Of a stretch of 64,000 bases of DNA, positions 9,247 to 16,610 are shown one piece after another. The translations under genes and the position numbers were made by a program. Origin of the DNA: Carboxylicivirga fragile (GTDB lineage: Bacteria > Bacteroidota > Bacteroidia > Bacteroidales > Marinilabiliaceae). Where the stretch lies: NCBI GenBank assembly GCA_025499625.1, contig JAFMVD010000024.1:20860-84859 (forward strand), in the 5' to 3' direction. Within the stretch, counting starts at the first letter, position 1, and the number at the start of each line of letters is the position of its first letter. Below the pieces are notes generated by a model. The model was given only the letters and a program-made list of their open reading frames with translations, was not told where the DNA came from and made no database searches.

Positions 9247-10026
9247 TTATTTGTCCTTGGGCGGAGGTAGAATCTTCTCGATGAAGTTTCTTTTCTTTTG
9301 AGGCTGACCCAATAGCGCATTTAAACTGTTTTCAGCTGCAAGGTTTCGATCCCAAAGATCCATGGCTTTTTTGTAGTATTCTATCGCCAATTCATAATTC
9401 TCGCGATGGCGCATCACAATGCCCAAGTTGGTATAAGCAACTGACAAGCGGCGAGGTGTTTCCAATTGGGCTTCTTTAATTTCATTAATGCGACTTGATG
9501 TAAATCGCTTTAATTCTTTGTCAGAATAACTCGTAAGTCCGTTGAGGAAATTAGTTGTAAGTAGCATATGTATTTCCTCTTCGTCTTTCTCAGAGTATAT
9601 GTTTAACCAATCTTCATAGGTTTGGATGCTTTTCAAAGCTGCTATTTTACTCAAGCTAAGTAGTGTGTCTTTTGATAAAATAGAAATGCCATCGAGACTT
9701 AAACAATTGTCTTCATGAAAAATTGCCATTGCAAGGTAGGCGGCTGATCGGTTGTTGTGTAATACACCTATTTCGTAAGAGCGTTGGTAATGCTCTACAG
9801 ATTGGTAAATAAATTCTACCGAATCCAAGAGTAGAAAGATGGCTTTGAAATTATTGCTTTCGGCATAACTATCATATTTGCCATATAATTCGCGGGCTTC
9901 AATAATACGTGGGTCGTTTGATTTATTTACATGATTGTAATAAAGCTTGGCAATGGCGAAACCAATGATAACAATAGAACCTAGGATGACAATGAGAGAT
10001 TTCTTGGAATTATTTATGTTCGGCAT
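9247..10026 (-). CDS. Membrane-anchored TPR protein
   Basis: A 259-residue protein with an N-terminal hydrophobic segment (about 9-27), probably an uncleaved signal anchor, and a helical body. The C-terminal part (about 195-240) has a recognisable tetratricopeptide unit (AYTNLGIVMRHRENYELAIEYYKKAM). The extreme C-terminus is basic and proline-rich. It is probably a protein-interaction scaffold on the periplasmic face; no enzyme motif is visible. It is separated from the metallophosphoesterase gene by about 100 bases. Confidence 0.7.
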   Translation of the reverse strand: MPNINNSKKSLIVILGSIVIIGFAIAKLYYNHVNKSNDPRIIEARELYGKYDSYAESNNFKAIFLLLDSVEFIYQSVEHYQRSYEIGVLHNNRSAAYLAMAIFHEDNCLSLDGISILSKDTLLSLSKIAALKSIQTYEDWLNIYSEKDEEEIHMLLTTNFLNGLTSYSDKELKRFTSSRINEIKEAQLETPRRLSVAYTNLGIVMRHRENYELAIEYYKKAMDLWDRNLAAENSLNALLGQPQKKRNFIEKILPPPKDK

Positions 10027-10094
10027 GGATAGTATTTGTTTGTGAGCTTAAGAGAATATGAGAAAAGGATTGATGAATTATTCTATTCTCTTTT

Positions 10095-10154
10095 ACCCCT
10101 CCAAACCTCCCCTAGAGGGGAGGCTATGTCCCCTTTAGAAGGGGTTTTAGGGGT
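10095..10154. repeat. Nested palindrome (dispersed-repeat type)
   Basis: Two hairpins share this stretch: an inner TCCCCT-AGAGGGGA stem and outer arms ACCCCT...AGGGGT. G/C-rich nested palindromes built on CCCCT/AGGGG are common dispersed repeats in Bacteroidota intergenic DNA. It lies between the symporter and TPR genes, both on the minus strand, and may act on mRNA 3' ends. Confidence 0.7.
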
Positions 10155-10225
10155 GAAATTATTGGATATAGAAAATTGGAAAGGTATCCAGTAAAGATTC
10201 TTTATATGAATACCTTTCTAATATT

Positions 10226-11896
10226 TTAACTGTGTACTTTTTCTATTAAGAATTTACGAATCTCCTCAGGAGTTTCAGGTGTTAATTTCGAAACAATGAT
10301 GTTAGCTAAAATCGCTAAAGGAGCACCAATCCATGCGAAATACCAAGCTTCCAGATAGTAGCTGATGAATTCATGGAAAGGTAAAACTACACCTTGTTTT
10401 CCTGCGACAAAGTAGGTGATTGATATGATGGAAATTAAACCACCAACAATTAATCCAGCAATAGCACCTTGGCGGTTCGATCCACTCCACCAAATTCCTA
10501 GAAGGAAAAGAGGGAAGATTGTACAACCGGCCAAAGAAAAGGCTACGGCTACTAACTGACCTATTAAACCTAATTCTAACATTGCAATCATAGTAACGAT
10601 AATTGCCATAGAGATAGTTCCAATACGAGCCATCAATAGCTGTTTCTTCGGAGAAGAGTTAGGATTAATTACTTTCACATATAAATCGTGAGAGAAGGCG
10701 GATGCTCCAGCAACTAGTAATCCCGATACGGTCGAGAATGCGGCAGATACACCACCAGCAGCCAATAAACCAACAATCAGTGGGTGAATTCCACCTAATT
10801 GTGCTGTATAAACAACAATGGCATCTTTCGAAAGCTTACCTACTTCAGGGTTGGCAGATAAAATCTTACCAAATGCTGAATAAACGGGTGCACTCCAATA
10901 TAGAATACAGATAAAGAATAAGCCCCATACTACTGACCAACGGGCATCACTTGCCTTAGGTACCACATAAAAACGTTGAATAACGTGTGGTAGACCTGCA
11001 GTCCCAATCATTAATGAAAAAGCAATGGCCATCCATTGGAAGTAAGTTTTACCAGTTGCAGGATCCCATGGCATGGAAAACTCAGGTGAAGCAGCAATGG
11101 CATAATCATGCCCTACGGCATTAACCAATTGCGATATCTCAGCAGATGGTATACCATTGGTGATATCTGTTACTACCGATCCATAACCTATCTGCGGTAA
11201 AATCCAGAAGTAGTCAAACTTAAACGTAAGAATGAATAATGGAATCAGGAATGAGATGATAATAATAATGTATTGGATTTGCATGTTTTTAGTTACCCCA
11301 AGCATACCCGATATTAAGGTATAGGTCAGTACCACTGAACCACCAATCATGACAGCCCACATATATTCGAGACCTAATATCCATTTAAACATTAAGCCGA
11401 TACCTGCGAACTGACCAACACAGTACGAAATAGATATTAAGATGGCAATGATAGCACCTGTTGCACGCAAACCTTGTGAGTAATAACGGTCGCCAATAAA
11501 ATCGGCAGCTGTGTATTTTCCATATTTGCGAATTTGGCCAGCCATTAGTATTAGCAATAATACATAACCTCCAGTCCATCCTACAACGTAGGCCAGTCCG
11601 TGATAACCCGATCCATACATAAGAGCAGCCATTCCAAGAAACGAAGCAGCACTCATCCAGTTTGAAGCAATAGCCATACCCGATCCGGTACGCGAAATGC
11701 TACGACCTGCAGCATAATAATCGTTGGTGTCTTTCGCTCTGAAAAGAATACCTACCATTACAAACACACAAAGGATGCTTATAAGTATAATGGCAGGACC
11801 TGTTTTAAATCCCCCTTCGAGTTCAGTTGCCGCATTGGCCGCAGACATAAGGGCTGGCAACGATAAAGTAAAAAGTGATAATATTATTTTTTTCAT
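10226..11896 (-). CDS. Sodium:solute symporter (acetate/monocarboxylate permease type)
   Basis: The protein has 556 residues, a cleavable-looking N-terminus (ALMSAANA) and about 13 membrane spans. Segments such as DYYAAGRSISRTGSGMAIAS, GGVSAAFSTVSGLLVAGASA and GTAGLPHVIQRFY are typical of the SSS family subgroup with ActP and VC_2705. These import acetate or related small carboxylates with sodium. The gene is 15 bases after a DUF4212-like gene, the standard partner of VC_2705-type symporters. A complete acs gene lies 19 kb away. The substrate is inferred, not proven. Confidence 0.92.
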   Translation of the reverse strand: MKKIILSLFTLSLPALMSAANAATELEGGFKTGPAIILISILCVFVMVGILFRAKDTNDYYAAGRSISRTGSGMAIASNWMSAASFLGMAALMYGSGYHGLAYVVGWTGGYVLLLILMAGQIRKYGKYTAADFIGDRYYSQGLRATGAIIAILISISYCVGQFAGIGLMFKWILGLEYMWAVMIGGSVVLTYTLISGMLGVTKNMQIQYIIIIISFLIPLFILTFKFDYFWILPQIGYGSVVTDITNGIPSAEISQLVNAVGHDYAIAASPEFSMPWDPATGKTYFQWMAIAFSLMIGTAGLPHVIQRFYVVPKASDARWSVVWGLFFICILYWSAPVYSAFGKILSANPEVGKLSKDAIVVYTAQLGGIHPLIVGLLAAGGVSAAFSTVSGLLVAGASAFSHDLYVKVINPNSSPKKQLLMARIGTISMAIIVTMIAMLELGLIGQLVAVAFSLAGCTIFPLFLLGIWWSGSNRQGAIAGLIVGGLISIISITYFVAGKQGVVLPFHEFISYYLEAWYFAWIGAPLAILANIIVSKLTPETPEEIRKFLIEKVHS

Positions 11897-11911
11897 AATG
11901 ATTCGAGTTGA

Positions 11912-12655
11912 TTATTCAGCAATTCCCATTTTTTTATTGTATTGGTCTACTCTTAAGCAATATGCCCAGCATAGGCCAATAAAGAGAATTAATAGAAAAA
12001 CTGCAGAGTAGAAATAATGAAATGGGAATCCTAAAAATGTCGTGTCAGTTAAAAACGAACGATTATGTATGGTATATAAAGGCATACATGTTTCAATTAT
12101 TTCCATGTTTTCAGCTGTTATAGCTTCAATGCTCGAAGATCTTAATTCTAATGGAAGAATCTTTGCCAAAACCTCTGTTGGTTGAAGACCAAGAATTGAT
12201 GTGGCCAATCCGCCAAGTTTTCGTTTAGCACTGAGGTAATCGGCGTCGGTAACCGCATTGGCTTCAGATTCGGCTTTTTCGAAATCAAGAAGTGCACTCG
12301 TTAACGCTACTTGTTGAGCCGAATCGGCCAATTGAAATGTGGCCCAGGTAATACCGTTATCAAGAGCGGCTCTGTGCTCGGTTGAAATAAAAACCTTGCC
12401 TGCAACGTGAAGTGCTGAATTTGCAAAAGTTGTAAGGCTAGAAGCATCTGCATTGCCTTCTTTTACATCATTCCAAACCTCATTAAATGCGATTAGTTGT
12501 GGTTCTGGTACTGGTTTCTCAATGACTCTCAATAAAATATGAAAGCCAAAGATGGCGATTGCCCAAATACCAATTAACCACAGCACCATGTTTCTGTTAT
12601 GTTTAGCCCTTTCTGTTGTTGGCCTAAAAAAACTGATGTGATAGTCTTTGTTCAT
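11912..12655 (-). CDS. DUF4212-like symporter partner with large periplasmic insertion
   Basis: The N-terminus (about 18-45: a charged stretch, then a membrane span starting NRNMVLWLIGIWAIAIFGF) and the C-terminus (about 206-247: GFPFHYF, second span, YCLRVDQYNKKMG) together look like a complete DUF4212 protein, normally about 80-100 residues. Between them is an insertion of about 160 residues, predicted helical and placed outside the membrane by the two-span topology. It is the upstream partner of the symporter gene. The insertion has no motif I recognise. Confidence 0.75.
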   Translation of the reverse strand: MNKDYHISFFRPTTERAKHNRNMVLWLIGIWAIAIFGFHILLRVIEKPVPEPQLIAFNEVWNDVKEGNADASSLTTFANSALHVAGKVFISTEHRAALDNGITWATFQLADSAQQVALTSALLDFEKAESEANAVTDADYLSAKRKLGGLATSILGLQPTEVLAKILPLELRSSSIEAITAENMEIIETCMPLYTIHNRSFLTDTTFLGFPFHYFYSAVFLLILFIGLCWAYCLRVDQYNKKMGIAE

Positions 12656-12930
12656 GTTTGTAAATTTTGGATTTTAGTAACTGATAGTGACTAAAATAGC
12701 TGATTTGAATCAGAAAAAAGACAAAATTTAAGCATATACGATTCCGAATATATGTAGATAAGTCGAAGAAATGCTATGCTATTGACTTACAGTGAGTGTT
12801 GTGTTTGGCTTAGATTTGACAGAAAGTGACCAATTTCTTTGAATGGGGTGAAAAACTAAGAAAGAAGGGGGTGCATAATAGGGCTTAAGATCTTGAATAT
12901 AAATCAAATTGGTTTAAAAGGTCTAAATTT

Positions 12931-12978
12931 AAAGGATGGCATCTTTGGTCCAATGTTTAAATTAAGATGCCATCCTTT
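12931..12978. repeat. Perfect 15-bp inverted repeat
   Basis: Arms AAAGGATGGCATCTT (12931-12945) and its exact complement (12964-12978) enclose an 18-base AT-rich loop. There is no T-run on either side. The arms are similar to those of the hairpin at 866-914. It could be a processed 3'-end stem, an operator, or a repeat element. Confidence 0.6.
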
Positions 12979-12988
12979 GGTTAAGTGC

Positions 12989-13021
12989 AAAAAAAAAGGA
13001 TCGCCTCGAAAAGCGATCCTT
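12989..13021 (-). terminator. Intrinsic terminator of the porin-like gene
   Basis: Read on the minus strand: AAGGATCGC, loop, GCGATCCTT and then a long T-run. It follows the porin stop codon by about 25 bases. Confidence 0.9.
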
Positions 13022-13045
13022 GAATATTATAGAGTTTGCTACTCT

Positions 13046-14323
13046 TTAGAATTTATACAACATACTAACTGTTATTCTGTGATTTTCTACATCAGTCGTG
13101 TTAATTGGTGTCCCTTGCGAATCGAAATCATCACCATAACCAGCAACTGTATATGCATATTGCAAACCAAGAGTAGTTTTCTTAGCAAGTACAAAGTCAA
13201 CGCGCGGAGAAACAGAGTATAATGAACCGATTGTACTACTTCCAGGGTTTGTACTACTTCCACCAATTGAATACTGCCATAAGATACTTACATCTTCACG
13301 CGCACCATATGCTTTAGAATGACCAAAGAATACGCCTGTTTGTACCTTACCAATATTGTATTGCAGATCAGCCCAAAAACTTCCTGAGTAGGTGGCAGCA
13401 TATTCTGATAAAATATTATTGATGCCCGTATTAGCTTTTCTTCCTACACCACCTAGCATTACCATGTTCGACATGTTTCCGCCGTAGGTATAGCCAGCTT
13501 TTACAGTTAAGTCACTTATGTTTATTTTGGTTATTGCACTTAGGTGATAACTTGTAACTTTTTCATCTGTAGCATAAGTATATTTAATATCAGGGTCATT
13601 GGCATCATCAAATTGCTCTGATAACATAGGCTTTAAGCTTTTTACACCTGCGGTTAAGGCCAAAAGAAATTGTTTGCTCTTATACTTTAGTTGTACATCT
13701 AACTCTGGCAATTGCGACATTTCATCACCAGTTGGCATACCCGCATTTTTAAAATCAGTTTGTGCGACTAATGCTGCATTGAGTTCTAAATTATCAGAAG
13801 CTTTAACGCCATACTTAAGCTGAGCATTTCTGGCAAAAGGGTTGAAAGGGATAGCCGGATCTAAACCTATCATTAACGGAAATGACTCTGGGATGAATAG
13901 AGGGTGCCAATATTGACCAACAATTAAGTATGATTTTTCCCAGCTTAATCTGATCATAGCATGACGTAATCTGAAATTGACATCATTTGAACCTGATTTA
14001 CCTAGAAAATCACCTTCAACTAATGCGAATGACTTAGCTCCTAATACATCTGGTCCTGATACGTGTAAGCCAAATCGGGAATGCGCTGCATCAATATTGT
14101 ATTGACCAGTTGCGTTAATGTCGTTACCTCTGTCGTCAAGTTGTACAGGTTTTGGGTACAGATAGATATGGCTATTGCGTGGAGCAACACTTTGGCGTGA
14201 ATCATAAAAACCACTGACTCCAACAAATCCATGCAGTTCTACCTTAAATGCTTTTTCTTTTTCCTGTCCAAAAACTGATAGTGTTATCAGTATGACAAGT
14301 AATGTGTTTAGACTTCGTTTCAT
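13046..14323 (-). CDS. Outer membrane porin-like beta-barrel protein
   Basis: The ATG at 14323 is chosen over an upstream start at 14377 because it begins a typical signal peptide (MKRSLNTLLVILITLSVFGQ). The mature part of about 405 residues has alternating hydrophobic/polar strands, aromatic girdles (FWADLQYNIGKVQTGVFFG) and a C-terminal Phe, as in outer membrane barrels. It resembles the porin/DcaP-like class (an N-terminal stretch with GFVGVSGFYDSRQS, LVEGDFLG and VGQYWHPLF). A substrate cannot be assigned. It lies upstream of, and on the same strand as, the symporter pair, but with its own terminator. Confidence 0.8.
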   Translation of the reverse strand: MKRSLNTLLVILITLSVFGQEKEKAFKVELHGFVGVSGFYDSRQSVAPRNSHIYLYPKPVQLDDRGNDINATGQYNIDAAHSRFGLHVSGPDVLGAKSFALVEGDFLGKSGSNDVNFRLRHAMIRLSWEKSYLIVGQYWHPLFIPESFPLMIGLDPAIPFNPFARNAQLKYGVKASDNLELNAALVAQTDFKNAGMPTGDEMSQLPELDVQLKYKSKQFLLALTAGVKSLKPMLSEQFDDANDPDIKYTYATDEKVTSYHLSAITKINISDLTVKAGYTYGGNMSNMVMLGGVGRKANTGINNILSEYAATYSGSFWADLQYNIGKVQTGVFFGHSKAYGAREDVSILWQYSIGGSSTNPGSSTIGSLYSVSPRVDFVLAKKTTLGLQYAYTVAGYGDDFDSQGTPINTTDVENHRITVSMLYKF

Positions 14324-14485
14324 AATATTTGTTTCTGAGATGGCGTTGTATCGATTAAATACTTGAGTGCAAAACAACTAAAAATTTGGGCAAAAAAAAA
14401 GACGTTCAGCGAATGAATGTCTTTAATTTTGTGATAGTTATACTATTATTGATGCAACGCATACTACTTTGCATTCAATGTATTC

Positions 14486-15214
14486 TTATTTAAATCCTAA
14501 TAGCCACTTCCCCAAGGAAACAATAATGTAATATAAAATTATAGCAGCGATGCCACCTACGCCAAGTAATACAATAAACACTATGGCAAGAAATAAGAGG
14601 ATGAATCGCTCTTTGTTTTCTGAAAATTTGAAGTTCTTAAATTTCAAGGAGAACATGGGAACTTCACTTACTAATAAAATGCTGAAGAAGAGAATGAGGC
14701 CGAAAATAACCAATGGGTTCATCCAGTCGAATGATTGTGGAGAATCGATAAACTTATAAGCAAAGGCAGCTGTAAAAATGCCTGTTGCAGTTGTTGTTAA
14801 CCCAAGGAAGTTTTCGGTTTGTCTCGTATCGACATTAAACTTAGCCAGACGGAGTGCAGCAAACACAACTAGTATAAACGGACTTAATATCCATAGTTGT
14901 TCAGGCCATTCCAATGTGTTAAATGGAATACTTACATCGGCAAAGAGTTTGGCTTTTATTATGCTCGACCAAATGGCAGCAGGCGCTACTCCAAAACTAA
15001 TTAAATCAGCTAATGAGTCAAGTTCCTTACCCATTTCACTGTAGGCCTTTAAAGCTCTTGCCGCAAAACCGTCACCAAAGTCGAAAATGGCACCGATAAA
15101 TATTAACCAAACAGCCCACTCTAGTTGATGATTTAAGGCGAAGAAAGTAGCCAGAGCGCCACAGAGTACATTAAGGCTTGTTAAAAAATTCGGAATATGT
15201 TTCGTAATATTCAT
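14486..15214 (-). CDS. pssA: CDP-diacylglycerol--serine O-phosphatidyltransferase
   Basis: A 242-residue integral membrane enzyme that makes phosphatidylserine from CDP-diacylglycerol and serine, the first step towards phosphatidylethanolamine. The CDP-alcohol phosphotransferase signature DG-x2-AR-x8-G-x3-D-x3-D is complete (DGFAARALKAYSEMGKELD then D). The N-terminus KHIPNFLTSLNVLCG is typical of the PssA subfamily, not of PgsA. About six membrane spans are present. It is transcribed away from the his operon. Confidence 0.94.
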   Translation of the reverse strand: MNITKHIPNFLTSLNVLCGALATFFALNHQLEWAVWLIFIGAIFDFGDGFAARALKAYSEMGKELDSLADLISFGVAPAAIWSSIIKAKLFADVSIPFNTLEWPEQLWILSPFILVVFAALRLAKFNVDTRQTENFLGLTTTATGIFTAAFAYKFIDSPQSFDWMNPLVIFGLILFFSILLVSEVPMFSLKFKNFKFSENKERFILLFLAIVFIVLLGVGGIAAIILYYIIVSLGKWLLGFK

Positions 15215-15319
15215 TGTTCATATTTGTTTGTTCGAAAATATGACAATCCCTTAGACATTCAAAATATCGGAGCCGAAAGCTGTGTTAAATAATAAATTAA
15301 CGTTAAAAGGCAATATTTA

Positions 15320-15350
15320 TTTGGAATTATAATTATACACTCTATATTTG
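15320..15350 (+). promoter_or_regulatory. his operon promoter, Bacteroidota sigma-AB type
   Basis: TTTG at 15320-15323, a 19-bp spacer and TATATTTG at 15343-15350 match the primary-sigma consensus TTTG-N19-21-TAnnTTTG exactly. Transcription should begin a few bases after 15355, just ahead of the first leader peptide at 15371. Confidence 0.85.
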
Positions 15351-15370
15351 TATCGAATTATAGAAAAGAA

Positions 15371-15424
15371 ATGAAAAACTGTATCCATCATATTCATCAT
15401 TTATTCCTCCCACAGGTAGGCTGA
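15371..15424 (+). CDS. Histidine leader peptide 1
   Basis: A 17-codon frame encoding MKNCIHHIHHLFLPQVG, with four His codons in five positions, begins about 15-20 bases after the predicted transcription start. Bases 15415-15422, which overlap the last two sense codons and the first base of the stop, can pair over 8 bp (two G-U pairs) with the 5' arm of the terminator that follows. This is the geometry of a classical amino acid attenuator: stalling at the His codons frees the antiterminator segment; reaching the stop covers it. Confidence 0.85.
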   Translation: MKNCIHHIHHLFLPQVG

Positions 15425-15460
15425 GATTGATATGTGTATACATTAAACAATATTTCATCA

Positions 15461-15493
15461 AAAAGGCTTACCAGAAACGGTAAGCCTTTTTTT
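15461..15493 (+). terminator. Attenuator terminator 1 of the his operon
   Basis: A perfect 12-bp stem (15461-15472 with 15479-15490), six-base loop AGAAAC, and T-run to 15493. The 5' arm GGCTTACC is the segment complementary to GGTAGGCT at the end of leader peptide 1. Confidence 0.92.
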
Positions 15494-15509
15494 ATTTTAA
15501 AATTTTGAC

Positions 15510-15563
15510 ATGTTAAACAATTTTCATCATCATACACATCACCATTACCTATCGAGCAGATAA
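15510..15563 (+). CDS. Histidine leader peptide 2
   Basis: A second 17-codon frame, MLNNFHHHTHHHYLSSR, with six His codons in seven positions, begins 17 bases after terminator 1. Bases 15558-15566, across its stop codon, pair over 9 bp with the 5' arm of the next terminator (15597-15605). It repeats the design of leader 1 but with a different sequence, so it is not a recent copy. Confidence 0.88.
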   Translation: MLNNFHHHTHHHYLSSR

Positions 15564-15593
15564 GTCAGATTGTTGTGTCATAAAACGAAATAC

Positions 15594-15628
15594 AAAGGCT
15601 TATCTCATACGGGATAAGCTTTTTTTTT
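15594..15628 (+). terminator. Attenuator terminator 2 of the his operon
   Basis: Stem GCTTATC (15598-15604) with GATAAGC (15613-15619), extendable by a G-U and A-U pairs, followed by nine Ts (15620-15628). It lies 41 bases before hisG. Its 5' arm is the partner of the AGATAAGTC segment overlapping the leader 2 stop codon. Confidence 0.92.
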
Positions 15629-15669
15629 ATCCATAAATATTTAGAATAGAACATTAAAACATAGAAATC

Positions 15670-16530
15670 ATGGAAACTAAAATTAGAATTGCATTACAGA
15701 AGAAAGGTCGCTTGAACGACGATTCAATGAAATTGTTAAAAGAAGCGGGCATTAAGTTTAATGTAGGTAGCGGAAAATTAGTGGCATCATCGCCAAATTT
15801 CCCAATTGAAGTATTGTTTTTACGCGATGATGATATTCCACAAACGGTGGCTGATAAAGTGGCAGATATTGGAATTGTTGGTGAGAATGAAATGCTTGAA
15901 AAAGGCTTTGATTTAAATATTTCCAAACGTTTAGGCTTTAGTCGTTGTCGACTATCTTTAGCTATACCAAAGGCTGATGAATACAAAGGATTAGACTATT
16001 TCGAAGGTAAAAAAGTAGCCACTTCCTATCCTGTTATTCTTAAAAAGTATTTTGCCGAGCAAAAAATAAATGCTGACATACACGAGATTACTGGGTCGGT
16101 AGAAATTGCACCGGGCATTGGATTGGCCGATGGTATTTGCGACATTGTAAGCTCTGGAAGTACTTTAGTTGCAAATCGCCTTAAAGAAGTTGATGTGGTG
16201 ATGGAGTCCGAAGCTCTTTTGGTAGCAGCTCCTGAGCTAAGCGCCGAAAAGCAAGCCTTATTAGATGAGATTATTTTTAGAATTAACTCGGTAAAAGCAG
16301 CTAATTCAAACAAGTACATCCTTATGAATGTTCCTAATGATAAGGTGAATGATATATTGGAAATACTTCCGGGAATGAAAAGCCCAACCGTACTTCCTTT
16401 GGCAGATGATAAATGGAGCTCGGTGCACTCGGTAATTCAAGAGAAGAAGTTTTGGGAGATTATTGGCCAACTGCGAAATAAGGGTGCTGAAGGAATTTTG
16501 GTTATTCCTATTGAGAAAATGATTTTGTAG
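15670..16530 (+). CDS. hisG: ATP phosphoribosyltransferase, long form
   Basis: First enzyme of histidine synthesis: ATP + PRPP to phosphoribosyl-ATP. The 286-residue length identifies the long, homohexameric form with a C-terminal ACT-like regulatory domain (about 215-286) that binds histidine, so no HisZ partner is needed. Visible features include IALQKKGRLNDDSM at the N-terminus, the DIGIVGENE loop and the PRPP-binding segment GICDIVSSGST. It is the first structural gene after the tandem attenuator, so its product is controlled both by attenuation and by feedback. Confidence 0.97.
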   Translation: METKIRIALQKKGRLNDDSMKLLKEAGIKFNVGSGKLVASSPNFPIEVLFLRDDDIPQTVADKVADIGIVGENEMLEKGFDLNISKRLGFSRCRLSLAIPKADEYKGLDYFEGKKVATSYPVILKKYFAEQKINADIHEITGSVEIAPGIGLADGICDIVSSGSTLVANRLKEVDVVMESEALLVAAPELSAEKQALLDEIIFRINSVKAANSNKYILMNVPNDKVNDILEILPGMKSPTVLPLADDKWSSVHSVIQEKKFWEIIGQLRNKGAEGILVIPIEKMIL

Positions 16531-16610
16531 AAAGTCCGGTGTTGTACGTTCGGAGTCCGAAGAATAAACATTTATGAATTATCCCATAAGAGGGAATAGC
16601 TATAAAGAAG

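Larger units (their letters stand above)
12656..13045. other. Intergenic region with two hairpins
   Basis: About 390 bases between the symporter operon and the porin gene (both minus strand). It holds the symporter promoter region, a perfect 15-bp inverted repeat (12931-12945 with 12964-12978) and the porin terminator (12989-13021). I see no credible coding frame; the plus-strand frame at 12893-13222 runs through both hairpins. Confidence 0.6.

Noticed and set aside
12893..13222. 109-codon plus-strand frame
   Set aside because: Crosses two hairpins and the 3' end of the porin gene; no coding character.
15361..15660. T-box or riboswitch upstream of hisG
   Set aside because: No T-box sequence seen; the region is fully explained by two leader-peptide attenuators.
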